Positions 35,042 through 44,855 of a stretch of 64,000 bases of DNA are shown piece after piece. The notes beneath the pieces are model-generated. The model had not been told where the DNA came from. It worked only from the letters and a program-made list of their open reading frames with translations, and searched no databases. Every line of letters begins with the position of its first letter. Positions within the stretch are counted from its first letter, which is position 1. Position numbers and translations under genes: made by a program. This stretch comes from Alteromonas_E sp965248545 (lineage in GTDB: Bacteria; Pseudomonadota; Gammaproteobacteria; Enterobacterales; Alteromonadaceae). The stretch is taken from NCBI GenBank assembly GCA_965248545.1, contig OZ252110.1, positions 3,348,001 through 3,412,000 on the forward strand, written 5' to 3'.

Positions 35042-37678
35042 ATGTCGAAATCATTGGTTATTGTTGAGTCCCCAGCCAAGGCAAAAACAATAAATAAATA
35101 TTTAGGTAAAGATTTTATTGTAAAATCTAGCGTAGGACACGTACGCGACCTCCCAACGAAAGCATTGGGCAAAGTCGAAGCCAAAAAACCGGCTAAGGAA
35201 TTAAAACAGTTGCCTGAATCTGAGCGGCTGGCCTATCTGCGTAAACACGAATATCTAAAGCTTGTTGATCGAATGGGCGTCGATCCCGAATCGAATTGGA
35301 AAGCGCATTATCAAGTTCTGCAAGGCAAAGAGAAAGTCGTTAACGAACTTAAAAAACTGGCTAAGTCTGCTGACACTATCTATCTCGCAACCGATTTGGA
35401 TAGAGAGGGAGAGGCCATCGCATGGCATTTACAAGAGCTGCTAGGCACCAAAGATAAAGAGTATAAACGGGTTGTGTTCAATGAGATTACTAAGAACGCA
35501 ATTCAGGAGGCTTTTGAACATCCCGGTGACGTCAACCTTGCCAGAGTAAACGCGCAGCAAGCCAGACGATTCCTAGACCGTGTGGTCGGATTCATGGTGT
35601 CACCACTATTGTGGAAAAAGATTGCACGGGGCTTATCTGCAGGTCGAGTTCAATCCGTCGCTGTGCGCCTAGTGGTCGAGCGTGAGAGAGAGATCAAAGC
35701 ATTCGTACCGGAAGAGTTCTGGGATATCCACGCTGACCTTAATGCGAGCAAAGATGCGCTACGAATGTTGGTTGCAAAGCATAACGGTAAAGCGTTCAAA
35801 CCGGTTAACAAAGACCAGACTGATGTTGCCTTAGCACAGCTGCAAGGTGCTCATTATGAAGTATTACAACGAGAGTCCAGACCGACGTCTAGTCGGCCTT
35901 CAGCCCCTTACATAACCTCAACATTGCAGCAAGCTGCCAGTACACGGTTGGGCTTTGGGGTGAAGAAAACCATGATGCTAGCCCAGCGCCTGTATGAAGC
36001 GGGTCATATTACGTATATGCGTACTGACTCGACCAATCTAAGCGCTGAGGCTGTGGCGAGTTGCCGCGAATTCATCGAGGGCAATTTTGGCTCACAGTAT
36101 CTACCTGAAAATCCGAACCTGTACGGTAGCAAAGAGGGGGCACAAGAAGCGCACGAAGCCATTCGTCCGTCAAATGTGAATGTTCAGTCGGCCTCTCTTG
36201 GCGATATGGAGCGGGATGCGCAACGCTTGTATGAATTAATTTGGCGCCAATTCGTGGCCTGTCAAATGCCACCTGCCAAATATGACGCGACGACTATTCG
36301 CGTAGGTGCAGGTGATTACGAACTGACAGCCAAAGGGCGAGTATTGAAATTTGATGGTTGGACTAAAGTTCAAACCCAACTGCGCAAAAAAGGTGACGAA
36401 GATCACAGCCTACCTGACGTAAAAGTGGGCGATGTGCTAAACCTCAAAGCCTTGGATCCCAAACAACATTTCACCAAGCCAGTGGCGCGATTCAATGAAG
36501 CATCCTTGGTTAAAGAGCTGGAAAAACGCGGTATTGGTCGTCCATCAACGTATGCGAGCATCATCTCGACTATTCAGGATCGAGGTTATGTACGTTTAGA
36601 TAATAAGCGCTTCTACGCCGAAAAAATGGGTGAGATCGTCAATGACCGCTTGATGGAAAACTTTGATGACCTAATTGGTTATGACTTTACAGCCAATATG
36701 GAACATCAGCTAGATGAAATCGCGGAAGGTGACAAAAACTGGAAGCACGTCCTCGATGAGTTTTATACCGACTTTTATCAAAAGCTGTTATTAGCTGAAA
36801 AGGACCCAGAAGAGGGCGGTATGCGGCCGAATCAGGCCGTGCCTGCCGACATTGACTGCCCGACGTGTGGTAGAAAAATGAACGTTAGAACAGCCAGCAC
36901 TGGCGTGTTTCTAGGGTGTTCAGGCTACAACTTGCCGCCCAAAGAGCGCTGCACAACGACCATGAATCTCACCTCAGGTGAAGAGGTTGTAAAAGTTGAC
37001 GATGAAGAAGAATTAGAAACCGAAGCATTGCGCTCGAAACGCCGTTGTGACATCTGTGGGACGGCGATGGACAGCTACTTAGTCGATGAAACCCGCAAAC
37101 TTCACGTATGTGGTAATACGCCGACCTGTCCTGGTACCTATGTTGAAAGTGGAACCTTTAAATTGAAAGGGTACGACGGCCCGGTCATCGAATGTGACAA
37201 ATGTGGCTCTGATATGGAGCTTAAGAACGGTCGTTTCGGCAAGTATTTTGGTTGTACTAATGCCGAGTGTAAGAATACCCGTAAGTTACTGCGCAACGGT
37301 GAACCGGCTCCACCGAAGGAAGACCCTGTTGACTTGCCAGAGTTGCCTTGTGAGAAGTCTGACGCACACTTTATGCTGCGCGATGGGGCTTCGGGGATAT
37401 TCTTAGCCGCGCACAATTTCCCCAAATCTCGGGAGACACGTGCTCCTTTAGTCGCTGAGCTGGCACGCTTCAGAGATCGTATTTCGCCCAAGTTTTACTA
37501 CTTAGCCGACGCCCCAGCTGAGGATCCCGATGGGAATCCCGCAATTGTGCGCTACAGCCGTAAAACCAAGCAACAGTATGTCATGTCCGAAAACAAGGAT
37601 GGTAAGGCAACCGGATGGTCTGCTTGGTATGACAATGGCAAGTGGCAAGCGGATGACAAGCGTAAAAAAAAGAAGTAG
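35042..37678 (+). CDS. topA: DNA topoisomerase I
   Basis: 878 residues (E. coli 865). Type IA topoisomerase relaxing negative supercoils. TOPRIM domain first (IVESPAKAKTI; DLDREGEAIAWHL), the catalytic Tyr at 325 in HITYMRTDST, and the GRPSTYASII region. Three C-terminal Cys4 zinc ribbons follow (CPTCGRKM..., CDICGTAM..., CDKCGSDM...) and then zinc-free repeats. The C-terminus is Lys-rich. A DUF2058 gene follows 23 bases later. Confidence 0.98.
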   Translation: MSKSLVIVESPAKAKTINKYLGKDFIVKSSVGHVRDLPTKALGKVEAKKPAKELKQLPESERLAYLRKHEYLKLVDRMGVDPESNWKAHYQVLQGKEKVVNELKKLAKSADTIYLATDLDREGEAIAWHLQELLGTKDKEYKRVVFNEITKNAIQEAFEHPGDVNLARVNAQQARRFLDRVVGFMVSPLLWKKIARGLSAGRVQSVAVRLVVEREREIKAFVPEEFWDIHADLNASKDALRMLVAKHNGKAFKPVNKDQTDVALAQLQGAHYEVLQRESRPTSSRPSAPYITSTLQQAASTRLGFGVKKTMMLAQRLYEAGHITYMRTDSTNLSAEAVASCREFIEGNFGSQYLPENPNLYGSKEGAQEAHEAIRPSNVNVQSASLGDMERDAQRLYELIWRQFVACQMPPAKYDATTIRVGAGDYELTAKGRVLKFDGWTKVQTQLRKKGDEDHSLPDVKVGDVLNLKALDPKQHFTKPVARFNEASLVKELEKRGIGRPSTYASIISTIQDRGYVRLDNKRFYAEKMGEIVNDRLMENFDDLIGYDFTANMEHQLDEIAEGDKNWKHVLDEFYTDFYQKLLLAEKDPEEGGMRPNQAVPADIDCPTCGRKMNVRTASTGVFLGCSGYNLPPKERCTTTMNLTSGEEVVKVDDEEELETEALRSKRRCDICGTAMDSYLVDETRKLHVCGNTPTCPGTYVESGTFKLKGYDGPVIECDKCGSDMELKNGRFGKYFGCTNAECKNTRKLLRNGEPAPPKEDPVDLPELPCEKSDAHFMLRDGASGIFLAAHNFPKSRETRAPLVAELARFRDRISPKFYYLADAPAEDPDGNPAIVRYSRKTKQQYVMSENKDGKATGWSAWYDNGKWQADDKRKKKK

Positions 37679-37701
37679 TCGACGAGACGTTAGGGTTTAA
37701 C

Positions 37702-38250
37702 ATGGCACTATCTTTACAAGAGCAGTTGTTAAAGGCGGGCGTGGCTGACAAAGGCAAAGCTAAGCAAGCCCGCGCGGATAAACGCAAAAAGAATAAACAA
37801 AAGAAACCACAAGTCGATCAGGCAAAACTCGCTGCTGAACAAGCCTTAGCAGAGAAAAAAGCCAAGGATCGGGCGCTCAATGAACAGCAGAATGCGAAGT
37901 TGCAAGCGCGTTCCATAGCCGCTCAGGTCAAACAATTGATCGCCATGAACAAGCAAGAACGCAGTAAAGGCGACGTCGTTCTCAATTTTACTCACGACAA
38001 TAAAATCAAACGAATTTACGTTACCGAGGCGCTGCACAAAGGGGTGATTGCGGGTAAGTTAGCCGTGGTTAGTTTGGATGAAGAGTACGAGCTCGTGCCG
38101 CTTCCTGTCGCCGATAAGATTGCAGAACGCAGTGCTGAGACAGTGGTATATATTGCCGAGCAGGGAAGCGCCGATAACGCCAGCGAGTCCACTAGTGAAG
38201 AAGATGACTGGTATGCAGATTACGAAATCCCAGACGATCTAACTTGGTAG
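37702..38250 (+). CDS. DUF2058 (YaiL-like) protein
   Basis: 182 residues, highly charged. The N-terminal half is Lys/Ala/Gln-rich coiled coil (about 20-85) and begins with the family motif LQEQLLKAG. The C-terminal half contains VVLNFTHDNKIKRIYV and ends YADYEIPDDLTW. Function unknown. Overlaps the thioesterase frame near its end and may share the topA transcript. Confidence 0.9.
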   Translation: MALSLQEQLLKAGVADKGKAKQARADKRKKNKQKKPQVDQAKLAAEQALAEKKAKDRALNEQQNAKLQARSIAAQVKQLIAMNKQERSKGDVVLNFTHDNKIKRIYVTEALHKGVIAGKLAVVSLDEEYELVPLPVADKIAERSAETVVYIAEQGSADNASESTSEEDDWYADYEIPDDLTW

Positions 38251-38255
38251 ATAGC

Positions 38256-38708
38256 ATGCGCTTGGATGTATTGTTGCGAGTTCGATTTGCTGAATGCGAT
38301 CCACAAAACGTGGTGTTTAATGCCCGCTACGCCGACTACGTTGACCTGGTCAGTACCGAGTACATGCGATTTATGTGCGGCGGTTACCAACAGCTTGTCG
38401 CGTCTGGTTTTTCTACTCAAGTGGTTAGTCTCAAAATCGATTGGCAGTCCTCGGCTAAATTTGATGATGTACTACGCGTGAGTATGCAATGTAACCGAGT
38501 GGGTAATACGTCATTTGTGCTCGTCAGCGATTTTTCACAATATCCTACTGGCGAACCCATTGCGCGTGCTGAAGCAGTGTATGTAACGATGAACAATACG
38601 CACAGCGAAAAACGTCCAGTACCAGATGACATTCGGGCAAAATTGCTTGAGGATAAGGTTTACGGACCAATTGACTTGGCCGCCGTTGCCCAGCTCGAGA
38701 GTGAATAA
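38256..38708 (+). CDS. Acyl-CoA thioesterase, 4HBT/YbgC-like hotdog
   Basis: 150 residues from ATG 38256; the frame also opens at TTG 38244 inside the preceding gene. RVRFAECDPQNVVFNARYADYVD is the 4-hydroxybenzoyl-CoA thioesterase signature, with Asp in the catalytic position (ECDPQNVVFNARY). Likely hydrolyses short acyl-CoAs. Confidence 0.88.
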   Translation: MRLDVLLRVRFAECDPQNVVFNARYADYVDLVSTEYMRFMCGGYQQLVASGFSTQVVSLKIDWQSSAKFDDVLRVSMQCNRVGNTSFVLVSDFSQYPTGEPIARAEAVYVTMNNTHSEKRPVPDDIRAKLLEDKVYGPIDLAAVAQLESE

Positions 38709-38742
38709 ATCAGGGTGGCACAGGCATGCCACCCGAGGCGCA

Positions 38743-39090
38743 TTATCGAGGTAAGATAGCGCCCGCGTTTTCAGCTTTAATCTTTTCGTTCCAGTGAGCT
38801 TTAACAGAGAAGCCTGATTTAGCTTTGGCTTTTTTAGCTGCCGCTTTTGGCGCAGCCTTCGCCGCTGGTTTCTTCGCAGGTGCTTTTTTGGCCGGTTCGG
38901 CTTCTGCCTTCGCTGGGGCGTCTGAGCCTAGAGAGTCTGCGAGTTCGTCTAGCTGAGCAAGACGCATATTTTTACCGCCGTCAACGCTATACCAGCCGCC
39001 TTTTGCTTCGATTGATGGCGCTTTGCCATTGGCATTAGTGTAGGCAAGAGTAAACTTTTCGATGACTTTATCTTTATCTAATGCAGCCAT
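38743..39090 (-). CDS. Basic Lys/Ala-rich-tailed small protein
   Basis: 115 residues. An N-terminal compact part (1-52) contains GGWYSVDGGKNMRLAQLDELAD. It is followed by a low-complexity Ala/Lys/Pro tail (about 58-92) like that of histone H1 or other DNA-binding tails, and a short C-terminal segment (FSVKAHWNEKIK). No family I can name. The tail suggests nucleic-acid binding; this is inference. It is divergent from the Nif3-like gene. Confidence 0.72.
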   Translation of the reverse strand: MAALDKDKVIEKFTLAYTNANGKAPSIEAKGGWYSVDGGKNMRLAQLDELADSLGSDAPAKAEAEPAKKAPAKKPAAKAAPKAAAKKAKAKSGFSVKAHWNEKIKAENAGAILPR

Positions 39091-39187
39091 GGTGGATTGA
39101 TTTCCTTTTAGTTGTTATTGAGTACTGTAAACTAGAAACGTTTTATACCCAGTTTTGGGTGCAATGTCTAATTTACAAAGGTTTTAC

Positions 39188-39949
39188 ATGTCGATTACTA
39201 ATAGCGCACTCGTTAACTATCTAGCCGACTATTTAAATGTCAGCAAGATTCGCGATTATTGTCCCAACGGAATGCAGGTCGAGGGCAAGCCACAGATTGA
39301 AAAAATTGTATCCGGTGTGACTGCTTCTCAGGCTCTCATTGATGCTGCAATTGAGCGCAATGCAGATGCGATCTTGGTACATCACGGTTACTTTTGGAAA
39401 GGTGAAGACCCCTGCGTTAGAGGCATGAAAAAACGCCGATTGAAAGCGCTACTCGCGCACGATATCAATTTGCTTGCTTATCATTTACCGTTAGATGTGC
39501 ATCCGGTCGTCGGTAACAATGCGCAATTGGCAAAGCGTCTAGGAATTGAGGTGATTGGCGGTTTAGATGCTAGCGATCCCTTCAGTGTTGCGATGCAAGG
39601 ACGTTTTGAGCGGAGCATAACTCACGCGAACCTTGTGCAACGATTAGCACAGGAATTGAAAACAACGGTGTTGAGTGAAGGCGATCCTAACCGCGTCATC
39701 GAGACTATTGCTTGGTGCAGCGGTGGTGGACAAAGTTATATTGATGCTGCAGCTGAGCAAGGAATTGATGCATTCTTGAGTGGGGAAGTGTCTGAACAAA
39801 CCATACACACATCACGGGAAATGAATATTGATTTTTTTGCCGCCGGGCATCACGCCACGGAACGCTATGGTGCTAAGGCACTTGGTGAGCATTTACAGGA
39901 ACAATTTGATTTGGATGTCGAGTTTATCGACATTCACAATCCTGCGTGA
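39188..39949 (+). CDS. Nif3-like dinuclear metal centre protein
   Basis: 253 residues from ATG 39188 (the frame opens earlier at 39155 but the family starts here). Motifs: DYCPNGMQVEG, AILVHHGYFWKGE (metal His pair) and the C-terminal AAGHHATERYG. YbgI/Nif3 family, annotated in places as GTP cyclohydrolase type 2; the true role is unsettled. cmoM follows after 11 bases, likely an operon. Confidence 0.92.
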   Translation: MSITNSALVNYLADYLNVSKIRDYCPNGMQVEGKPQIEKIVSGVTASQALIDAAIERNADAILVHHGYFWKGEDPCVRGMKKRRLKALLAHDINLLAYHLPLDVHPVVGNNAQLAKRLGIEVIGGLDASDPFSVAMQGRFERSITHANLVQRLAQELKTTVLSEGDPNRVIETIAWCSGGGQSYIDAAAEQGIDAFLSGEVSEQTIHTSREMNIDFFAAGHHATERYGAKALGEHLQEQFDLDVEFIDIHNPA

Positions 39950-39960
39950 GTCAACTGTAA

Positions 39961-40725
39961 ATGACCAAAATCGATCAGAGTTTCGATGGTATCGCGCACA
40001 AGTTTGATGCGAACATCTATGGCACCAGCAAAGGGCGCTTGCGACACACCTTGCTGATGGATAATTTGCAGCCGTACTTAACTCAGCGCGAGCATCTTAA
40101 GGTAATTGATATTGGCGGCGGCACCGGGGAAATGACCCTTGAGGCACTTCGTTGTGGGCATTCTGTAGTGTTGAACGACCTGTCAGAAGATGTTTTGGCG
40201 ATAGCAAAGAACAAGTTAGCCCCCTTTGTTGATCAGAGTTCACAGCGACTTGAGTTATTGCACGCTGATTTGCAGGATATCCGGCACGATGCCTTTGACA
40301 TTGTGATGTGTCACGCCGTGTTAGAGTGGACCGCGGAGCCACTGCGCGTGGTTGAACGCTTAGTGTCGTTGCTGAGCAGCGACGGCGTGTTAAGCTTGAG
40401 TTTCTTTAACTATCATGCCGCACTGTTTGGAAACGCCTTGTACGGTAATTTTGATTTTATCCAGCGTGGCATGCCGTCGCGAAACACAGTAAGGTTAAAC
40501 CCACACAACCCTCAAAAACCCGAAGTCATATTGGCCGCACTGGAACAAATGGGTTTACAGGTTGAGGTGAGCGCAGGTATTCGATGCTTTCATGATTATC
40601 TCCGCGATCGAGAGCATCAAGACACGAAGTATGACGATTTGCTGGCGCTCGAACGGGAACTGTCCGATCAAGTGCCGTACAAATGGTTGGGGCGCTATTT
40701 CCATATCATCGCAAAACAACAATAA
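39961..40725 (+). CDS. cmoM: tRNA 5-carboxymethoxyuridine methyltransferase
   Basis: 254 residues. SAM-dependent methyltransferase with motif I VIDIGGGTGEMTLEAL and the CmoM-typical CHAVLEWTAEPLRVVERL, GNFDFIQRGMP and FHDYLRDREH. It methylates cmo5U34 to mcmo5U in tRNAs. Matches E. coli CmoM (SmtA) along its full length. Confidence 0.93.
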   Translation: MTKIDQSFDGIAHKFDANIYGTSKGRLRHTLLMDNLQPYLTQREHLKVIDIGGGTGEMTLEALRCGHSVVLNDLSEDVLAIAKNKLAPFVDQSSQRLELLHADLQDIRHDAFDIVMCHAVLEWTAEPLRVVERLVSLLSSDGVLSLSFFNYHAALFGNALYGNFDFIQRGMPSRNTVRLNPHNPQKPEVILAALEQMGLQVEVSAGIRCFHDYLRDREHQDTKYDDLLALERELSDQVPYKWLGRYFHIIAKQQ

Positions 40726-40743
40726 CGACAAAGGGACTGTTTT

Positions 40744-41649
40744 ATGCACTTTCAAATACCTTACGCACTCACCCGGCGCTTAGTGTTAGCCGTAATTTTT
40801 TTACTTCCCATTAGCCATGCTACAGCCATTGATGAGGGTGCTAAGACGGCAGCCCAAACGCGGCTGGTAGCACAGGATAATTTAGTCTACATGCAGACAA
40901 GCACTGGAATGGTTGTGATTGAACTGACCGACAGTATCGCACCGAACCATGTTAATCGCTTCAAGCAGCTGGTTGCGGAAGGATTTTACGACGGCTTAGA
41001 CTTTTATCGCGTTATCGATGGGTTTGTTGCTCAAGCAGGTGATGTTTCAGAGCAAAAGGCAACGAAATTTAAGCAACCCTTAAAAGCAGAGTTTAGCCGC
41101 ACTAATAGTGGCCATGCACAGGCATTTGTGGGTGTTCAGCAACCTGCTTTTTTGGCGCAAGAAACGGGCTTTATCGAAGATTTTCCAGCGGGCCGGAACC
41201 TCAATGACGATCGCCAGTGGTTACTTCACTGTCCTGGAATGGTCGCCATGGCGCGCAACAATGAAGCGGATTCAGCAACCACTGAATTTTATATTGTCAT
41301 CGGCCAGGCGCCAAGGCATTTAGATCGCAACATGAGCGTATTTGGTCAGGTTGTATATGGCTTGCAAAACGTTCAAGCCATGCATAGAGGAGACCCGGCA
41401 GTGGGTGGCGGGGTCATTGAAAACAAAGATAAACGGACCGTCATTGTCTCAGCAAAGCTTGGCGCTCAAGTCCCGCCGAGCGAGCAGCTTCAGATAGTCC
41501 GCGACACAGCGGCAAGCGACGCTTTTCAGCAACGTTTATCGAGTGCCCGCAGTTTGGATAACCCGTTTTATCACTATTCAGGCACTGGCAATATCGACGT
41601 GTGCTATTACCGTCCTCGCGTCACAGTTAAATCGGTGGGCGCAGAGTAA
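40744..41649 (+). CDS. Periplasmic cyclophilin-type peptidyl-prolyl isomerase
   Basis: 301 residues. Signal peptide about 1-28 (SHATAID). The cyclophilin domain (about 50-240) carries FYRVIDGFVAQAG, the AMARNNEADSATTEFYI region and FGQVVYGLQNVQAM. A C-terminal extension of about 60 residues ends in CYYRPRV. Folds secreted proteins. It ends directly against the next gene's ATG. Confidence 0.93.
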   Translation: MHFQIPYALTRRLVLAVIFLLPISHATAIDEGAKTAAQTRLVAQDNLVYMQTSTGMVVIELTDSIAPNHVNRFKQLVAEGFYDGLDFYRVIDGFVAQAGDVSEQKATKFKQPLKAEFSRTNSGHAQAFVGVQQPAFLAQETGFIEDFPAGRNLNDDRQWLLHCPGMVAMARNNEADSATTEFYIVIGQAPRHLDRNMSVFGQVVYGLQNVQAMHRGDPAVGGGVIENKDKRTVIVSAKLGAQVPPSEQLQIVRDTAASDAFQQRLSSARSLDNPFYHYSGTGNIDVCYYRPRVTVKSVGAE

Positions 41650-42378
41650 ATGTCGGAAAAACAAAATGCTATCATCACCGGGGCTGGTCGTCGTTTTGGG
41701 CTTGCTCTGTGTGAGTATTTTTTGGCGGAGCAATACGATGTCTATGCGATTACACGGTCAAGCAGAGAGGAGTTGTCTAGGTTAGCAGCTGCACATTCAC
41801 GTAAGTTGCGCATTATTGAAAATAAAGACTACGATGCCGAGGGGCTCGAGCGCGTGATAAATGCGTTACCTGACCAGCACTATGACATTCTGATCAATAA
41901 TGCATCTTTGTTTGAGGATGACGCACCGTTCGGTCCGCAAAGCTTTGGAAAATTCATGCAGAGCTTTCAAGTCCATATGGCTTTTCCTGCGCTATTGAGT
42001 CAGTGGTTCGCACAGCAGCATGATCAGGACCTGCGCGCTGAGTCAGGGCTAATCATCAACATGAGCGATATTTATGCCGCCAACCCTATGCCCGATCGAG
42101 CATATTACTCTGCCACAAAAGCTGGCTTGGAGAGTTTAACGCTGTCTTATGCGAAGTCTTTAGCGCCTGCTATTCGCGTGAATAGTATTCAACCCGGTGC
42201 TATCGCATTTTTGCCAGAACACAGCGAAGACGCTAAGACGCATGTTTTACAAGGCAGTTTAATTGCCAAAACGGGGGGATTTGGTGCTCTGCTAAAAGCG
42301 GTAGATTACCTACGCAATAACGAGTTTGTAACGGCAACAGCGCTGAAGGTTGATGGTGGCCGCTCGGTCGCGCGTTAA
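41650..42378 (+). CDS. FolM-like short-chain dehydrogenase (dihydromonapterin reductase-like)
   Basis: 242 residues, SDR fold: cofactor motif TGAGRRFGLAL, NNASLF, catalytic Ser in INMSDIY and YxxxK in YYSATKAG. TGAGRR at the start is the variant seen in FolM, which reduces dihydromonapterin and dihydrofolate. The start abuts the cyclophilin stop with no gap. It is convergent with ldhA, also with zero bases between the stops. Confidence 0.8.
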   Translation: MSEKQNAIITGAGRRFGLALCEYFLAEQYDVYAITRSSREELSRLAAAHSRKLRIIENKDYDAEGLERVINALPDQHYDILINNASLFEDDAPFGPQSFGKFMQSFQVHMAFPALLSQWFAQQHDQDLRAESGLIINMSDIYAANPMPDRAYYSATKAGLESLTLSYAKSLAPAIRVNSIQPGAIAFLPEHSEDAKTHVLQGSLIAKTGGFGALLKAVDYLRNNEFVTATALKVDGGRSVAR

Positions 42379-43386
42379 TCAAAGAAACCGGTTGGGATCT
42401 GGCTGCGCGTGATTGAAATCTCGAATGTTAGTCAAGGTGGTTGATGCAATCTCATGCAATGCCTCTTGGGTAAAGAAACCTTGATGACCTGTGATCAACA
42501 CGTTGTGAAATGTCGACAAGCGCTGGAATAGGTCATCTTGAATCACCTCACAAGAACGATCGCGGAAAAACAGTTCTGATTCCATCTCGTATACATCTAA
42601 CCCAACATAACCAATTTTTTGACTCTTTAACCCTGCGATGAGTGCGCCAGTATCAATGAGTCCACCCCGAGACGTATTGATCAGCATCACTCCATCTTTC
42701 ATTTTTTCGATTGAATGCTGGTCAATCAGGTGCTGATTCTCTGGCGTCAAGGGGCAGTGCAGGCTGATAATATCACTCTGCTCAAACACGGTTTCAAGGT
42801 CAGTATAGCGGCAGCGAGCTGTCGATAACGCAGGATTGGGGTAGGGATCGAAACACACAATATCGCAACCAAAACCGCTGGCGATATTGACGAAACTGGC
42901 ACCAATGTTACCTGTACCAACGACACCGATCGTTTTATCGCGCATGGTAAAACCCATCAATCCTTCCAGAGAAAAATTGCCTTCTTTCACGCGATTATAT
43001 GCTTTGTGCATTCTTCGGTTGAGTGTGAGGATCAGCGCCATTGCATGTTCCGCAACTGCCGCTGGTGAGTAGGTGGGTACATGGCTAACTTGGATACCCA
43101 GTTGATGGCAATGCTGGATGTCGACATTGTTGTAACCAGCGCAGCGAAGCGCAATGTGTTTTACACCAATGTCAGCGAGTTGTTCGGCAACACTGGCGTT
43201 GATTTCATCATTTACAAATACACAAACGGTTTGACAGCCGGTCGCAAGCAGAGCGGTAGCATCGTGTAAGCGCGCTTCTAAGTGATGGATGTCTAATCCA
43301 TAGTCAGCGCACAGGGGATCAAAAACGCGTTGGTCGTAACGTTTGCTACTGAAAAATGCAACGCGTCGTTGATCGCTGGTCGTCAT
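42379..43386 (-). CDS. ldhA: Fermentative D-lactate dehydrogenase
   Basis: 335 residues, D-2-hydroxyacid dehydrogenase family. The NAD-binding motif is VVGTGNIGASF; catalytic Arg in NTSRGG, Glu in VYEME region and His in GHQGFFT. RCAGYNNVD and the length fit LdhA of E. coli. It reduces pyruvate to D-lactate. Glutathione peroxidase lies 2 bases upstream on the same strand. Confidence 0.92.
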   Translation of the reverse strand: MTTSDQRRVAFFSSKRYDQRVFDPLCADYGLDIHHLEARLHDATALLATGCQTVCVFVNDEINASVAEQLADIGVKHIALRCAGYNNVDIQHCHQLGIQVSHVPTYSPAAVAEHAMALILTLNRRMHKAYNRVKEGNFSLEGLMGFTMRDKTIGVVGTGNIGASFVNIASGFGCDIVCFDPYPNPALSTARCRYTDLETVFEQSDIISLHCPLTPENQHLIDQHSIEKMKDGVMLINTSRGGLIDTGALIAGLKSQKIGYVGLDVYEMESELFFRDRSCEVIQDDLFQRLSTFHNVLITGHQGFFTQEALHEIASTTLTNIRDFNHAQPDPNRFL

Positions 43387-43388
43387 GT

Positions 43389-43871
43389 TTAGAGTAATGC
43401 TTCGATTTTACGTTTCAGTGCTTCAGGTTTTGTCGCCGGTGCAAACCGCTCGACAGTTTTACCCTCGCGATTCACCAAGAACTTGGTGAAATTCCATTTA
43501 ATCCCAGTGCTACCGAGTAACCCAGGAGCGTCATTTTTGAGTTGTTTGAACAGCGGCGACGCGTCAGAGCCATTCACTTCTACCTTTTTGAACAATGGAA
43601 AACTAACATTGAAATTCAAGCTACAAAATTGTTGGATTTCACTATCGTCACCGGGCTCTTGATGGCCAAATTGGTCACAGGGGAAGGCGAGAATGGTAAA
43701 CCCGCGATCCTTGTATTCTTCGTAAAGGGCCTGCAAACCGTCGTACTGTGGCGTAAAACCACACTTACTTGCGGTATTGACGATTAAAATCACTTGGCCT
43801 TGGTAGTCGCTTAAAGACTTCATTTCGCCGTTATTCAGCGTTGCCTCATGGCTGTAAATTGGTTGCGACAT
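43389..43871 (-). CDS. Glutathione peroxidase (Cys type)
   Basis: 160 residues. Catalytic Cys is C37 in NTASKCGFTPQY (Cys, not selenocysteine), with FPCDQFGHQEPG and KWNFTKFLV as the other active-site segments. Reduces peroxides with glutathione or thioredoxin. Probably co-transcribed with ldhA, which starts 2 bases later. Confidence 0.95.
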   Translation of the reverse strand: MSQPIYSHEATLNNGEMKSLSDYQGQVILIVNTASKCGFTPQYDGLQALYEEYKDRGFTILAFPCDQFGHQEPGDDSEIQQFCSLNFNVSFPLFKKVEVNGSDASPLFKQLKNDAPGLLGSTGIKWNFTKFLVNREGKTVERFAPATKPEALKRKIEALL

Positions 43872-43982
43872 TTGGTTATCCTTTTATTATCATCGGGTTT
43901 CAGTATAAACCGAATCGTACAGCAAAGTTCAACAGACTAGGATTCGCTGTGTGAATAGATAAGTATCAAGAGTTATAAACAA

Positions 43983-44855
43983 ATGACAATACAAAAGATC
44001 GCTTTTATTGGACTGGGTGTGATGGGTTTTCCCATGGCGGGGCATTTGGCGAATCAGGGATTGTCGGTGCGCGTTTACAATCGAACGGCAGCGAAAGCAC
44101 AACAGTGGTGTGAACGCTATTCCGGTGAGGCATTTGCAACCCCTCATGAGGCGTCAAAAGGCGCGGACTTAGTATTGATATGTGTGGGTAATGACGATGA
44201 CGTTCGCTCTGTTGTTTATGGTGACGACGGGGTTTTATCAGCACTGGAAGAGGGCGCAATCGTTGTCGATCACACCACTGCTTCTGCGCAGTTGGCGCGT
44301 GAGTTAACAGAAGCCTGTGCGACTAACAATATCGGTTTCTTGGATGCGCCGGTTTCCGGCGGGCAAGCTGGCGCCGAAAATGGACAATTGACGGTAATGA
44401 CGGGGGGCGACCAAGCGGTTTTTGACCGCGCTGCACCAGTACTTGCGCATTACTCGCGTTTCGTTAAATTGATTGGCGCCGCAGGTGCTGGTCAACAAGC
44501 CAAGATGATGAATCAAATTTGTATTGCAGGCATCGTTCAAGGCTTGGCCGAAGCACTGCACTTCGGTCAAAGTGCTGGATTAGATTGTGATGCCGTATTA
44601 GAAGCGATTAGTAAAGGCGCTGCGCAGTCATGGCAAATGGAAAATCGTGCCCACACTATGCTCAAAGGCGAATACGATTTTGGTTTTGCGGTAGATTGGA
44701 TGCGCAAAGATTTGGGTATCGCACTGGCAGAGGCAAATCAACACGGTGCTCGTTTACCGTTAACCGCCTTAGTTGATCAGTTCTATGCCGATGTTCAGCA
44801 CCTTGGTGGTGGGCGTAACGACACGTCGAGTCTTTTGCGACGTTTTAATGGATAG
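43983..44855 (+). CDS. Beta-hydroxyacid dehydrogenase (HIBADH/GlxR-like)
   Basis: 290 residues. N-terminal Rossmann GLGVMGFPMAGHLA, substrate-binding DAPVSGGQAGAENGQLT, and catalytic Lys in GAGQQAKMMNQI. It belongs to the same family as mmsB in this window but is clearly a different subfamily; substrate could be 2-hydroxy-3-oxopropionate or a related acid. Its end overlaps the convergent CheY-TPR gene by 11 bases. Confidence 0.9.
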   Translation: MTIQKIAFIGLGVMGFPMAGHLANQGLSVRVYNRTAAKAQQWCERYSGEAFATPHEASKGADLVLICVGNDDDVRSVVYGDDGVLSALEEGAIVVDHTTASAQLARELTEACATNNIGFLDAPVSGGQAGAENGQLTVMTGGDQAVFDRAAPVLAHYSRFVKLIGAAGAGQQAKMMNQICIAGIVQGLAEALHFGQSAGLDCDAVLEAISKGAAQSWQMENRAHTMLKGEYDFGFAVDWMRKDLGIALAEANQHGARLPLTALVDQFYADVQHLGGGRNDTSSLLRRFNG

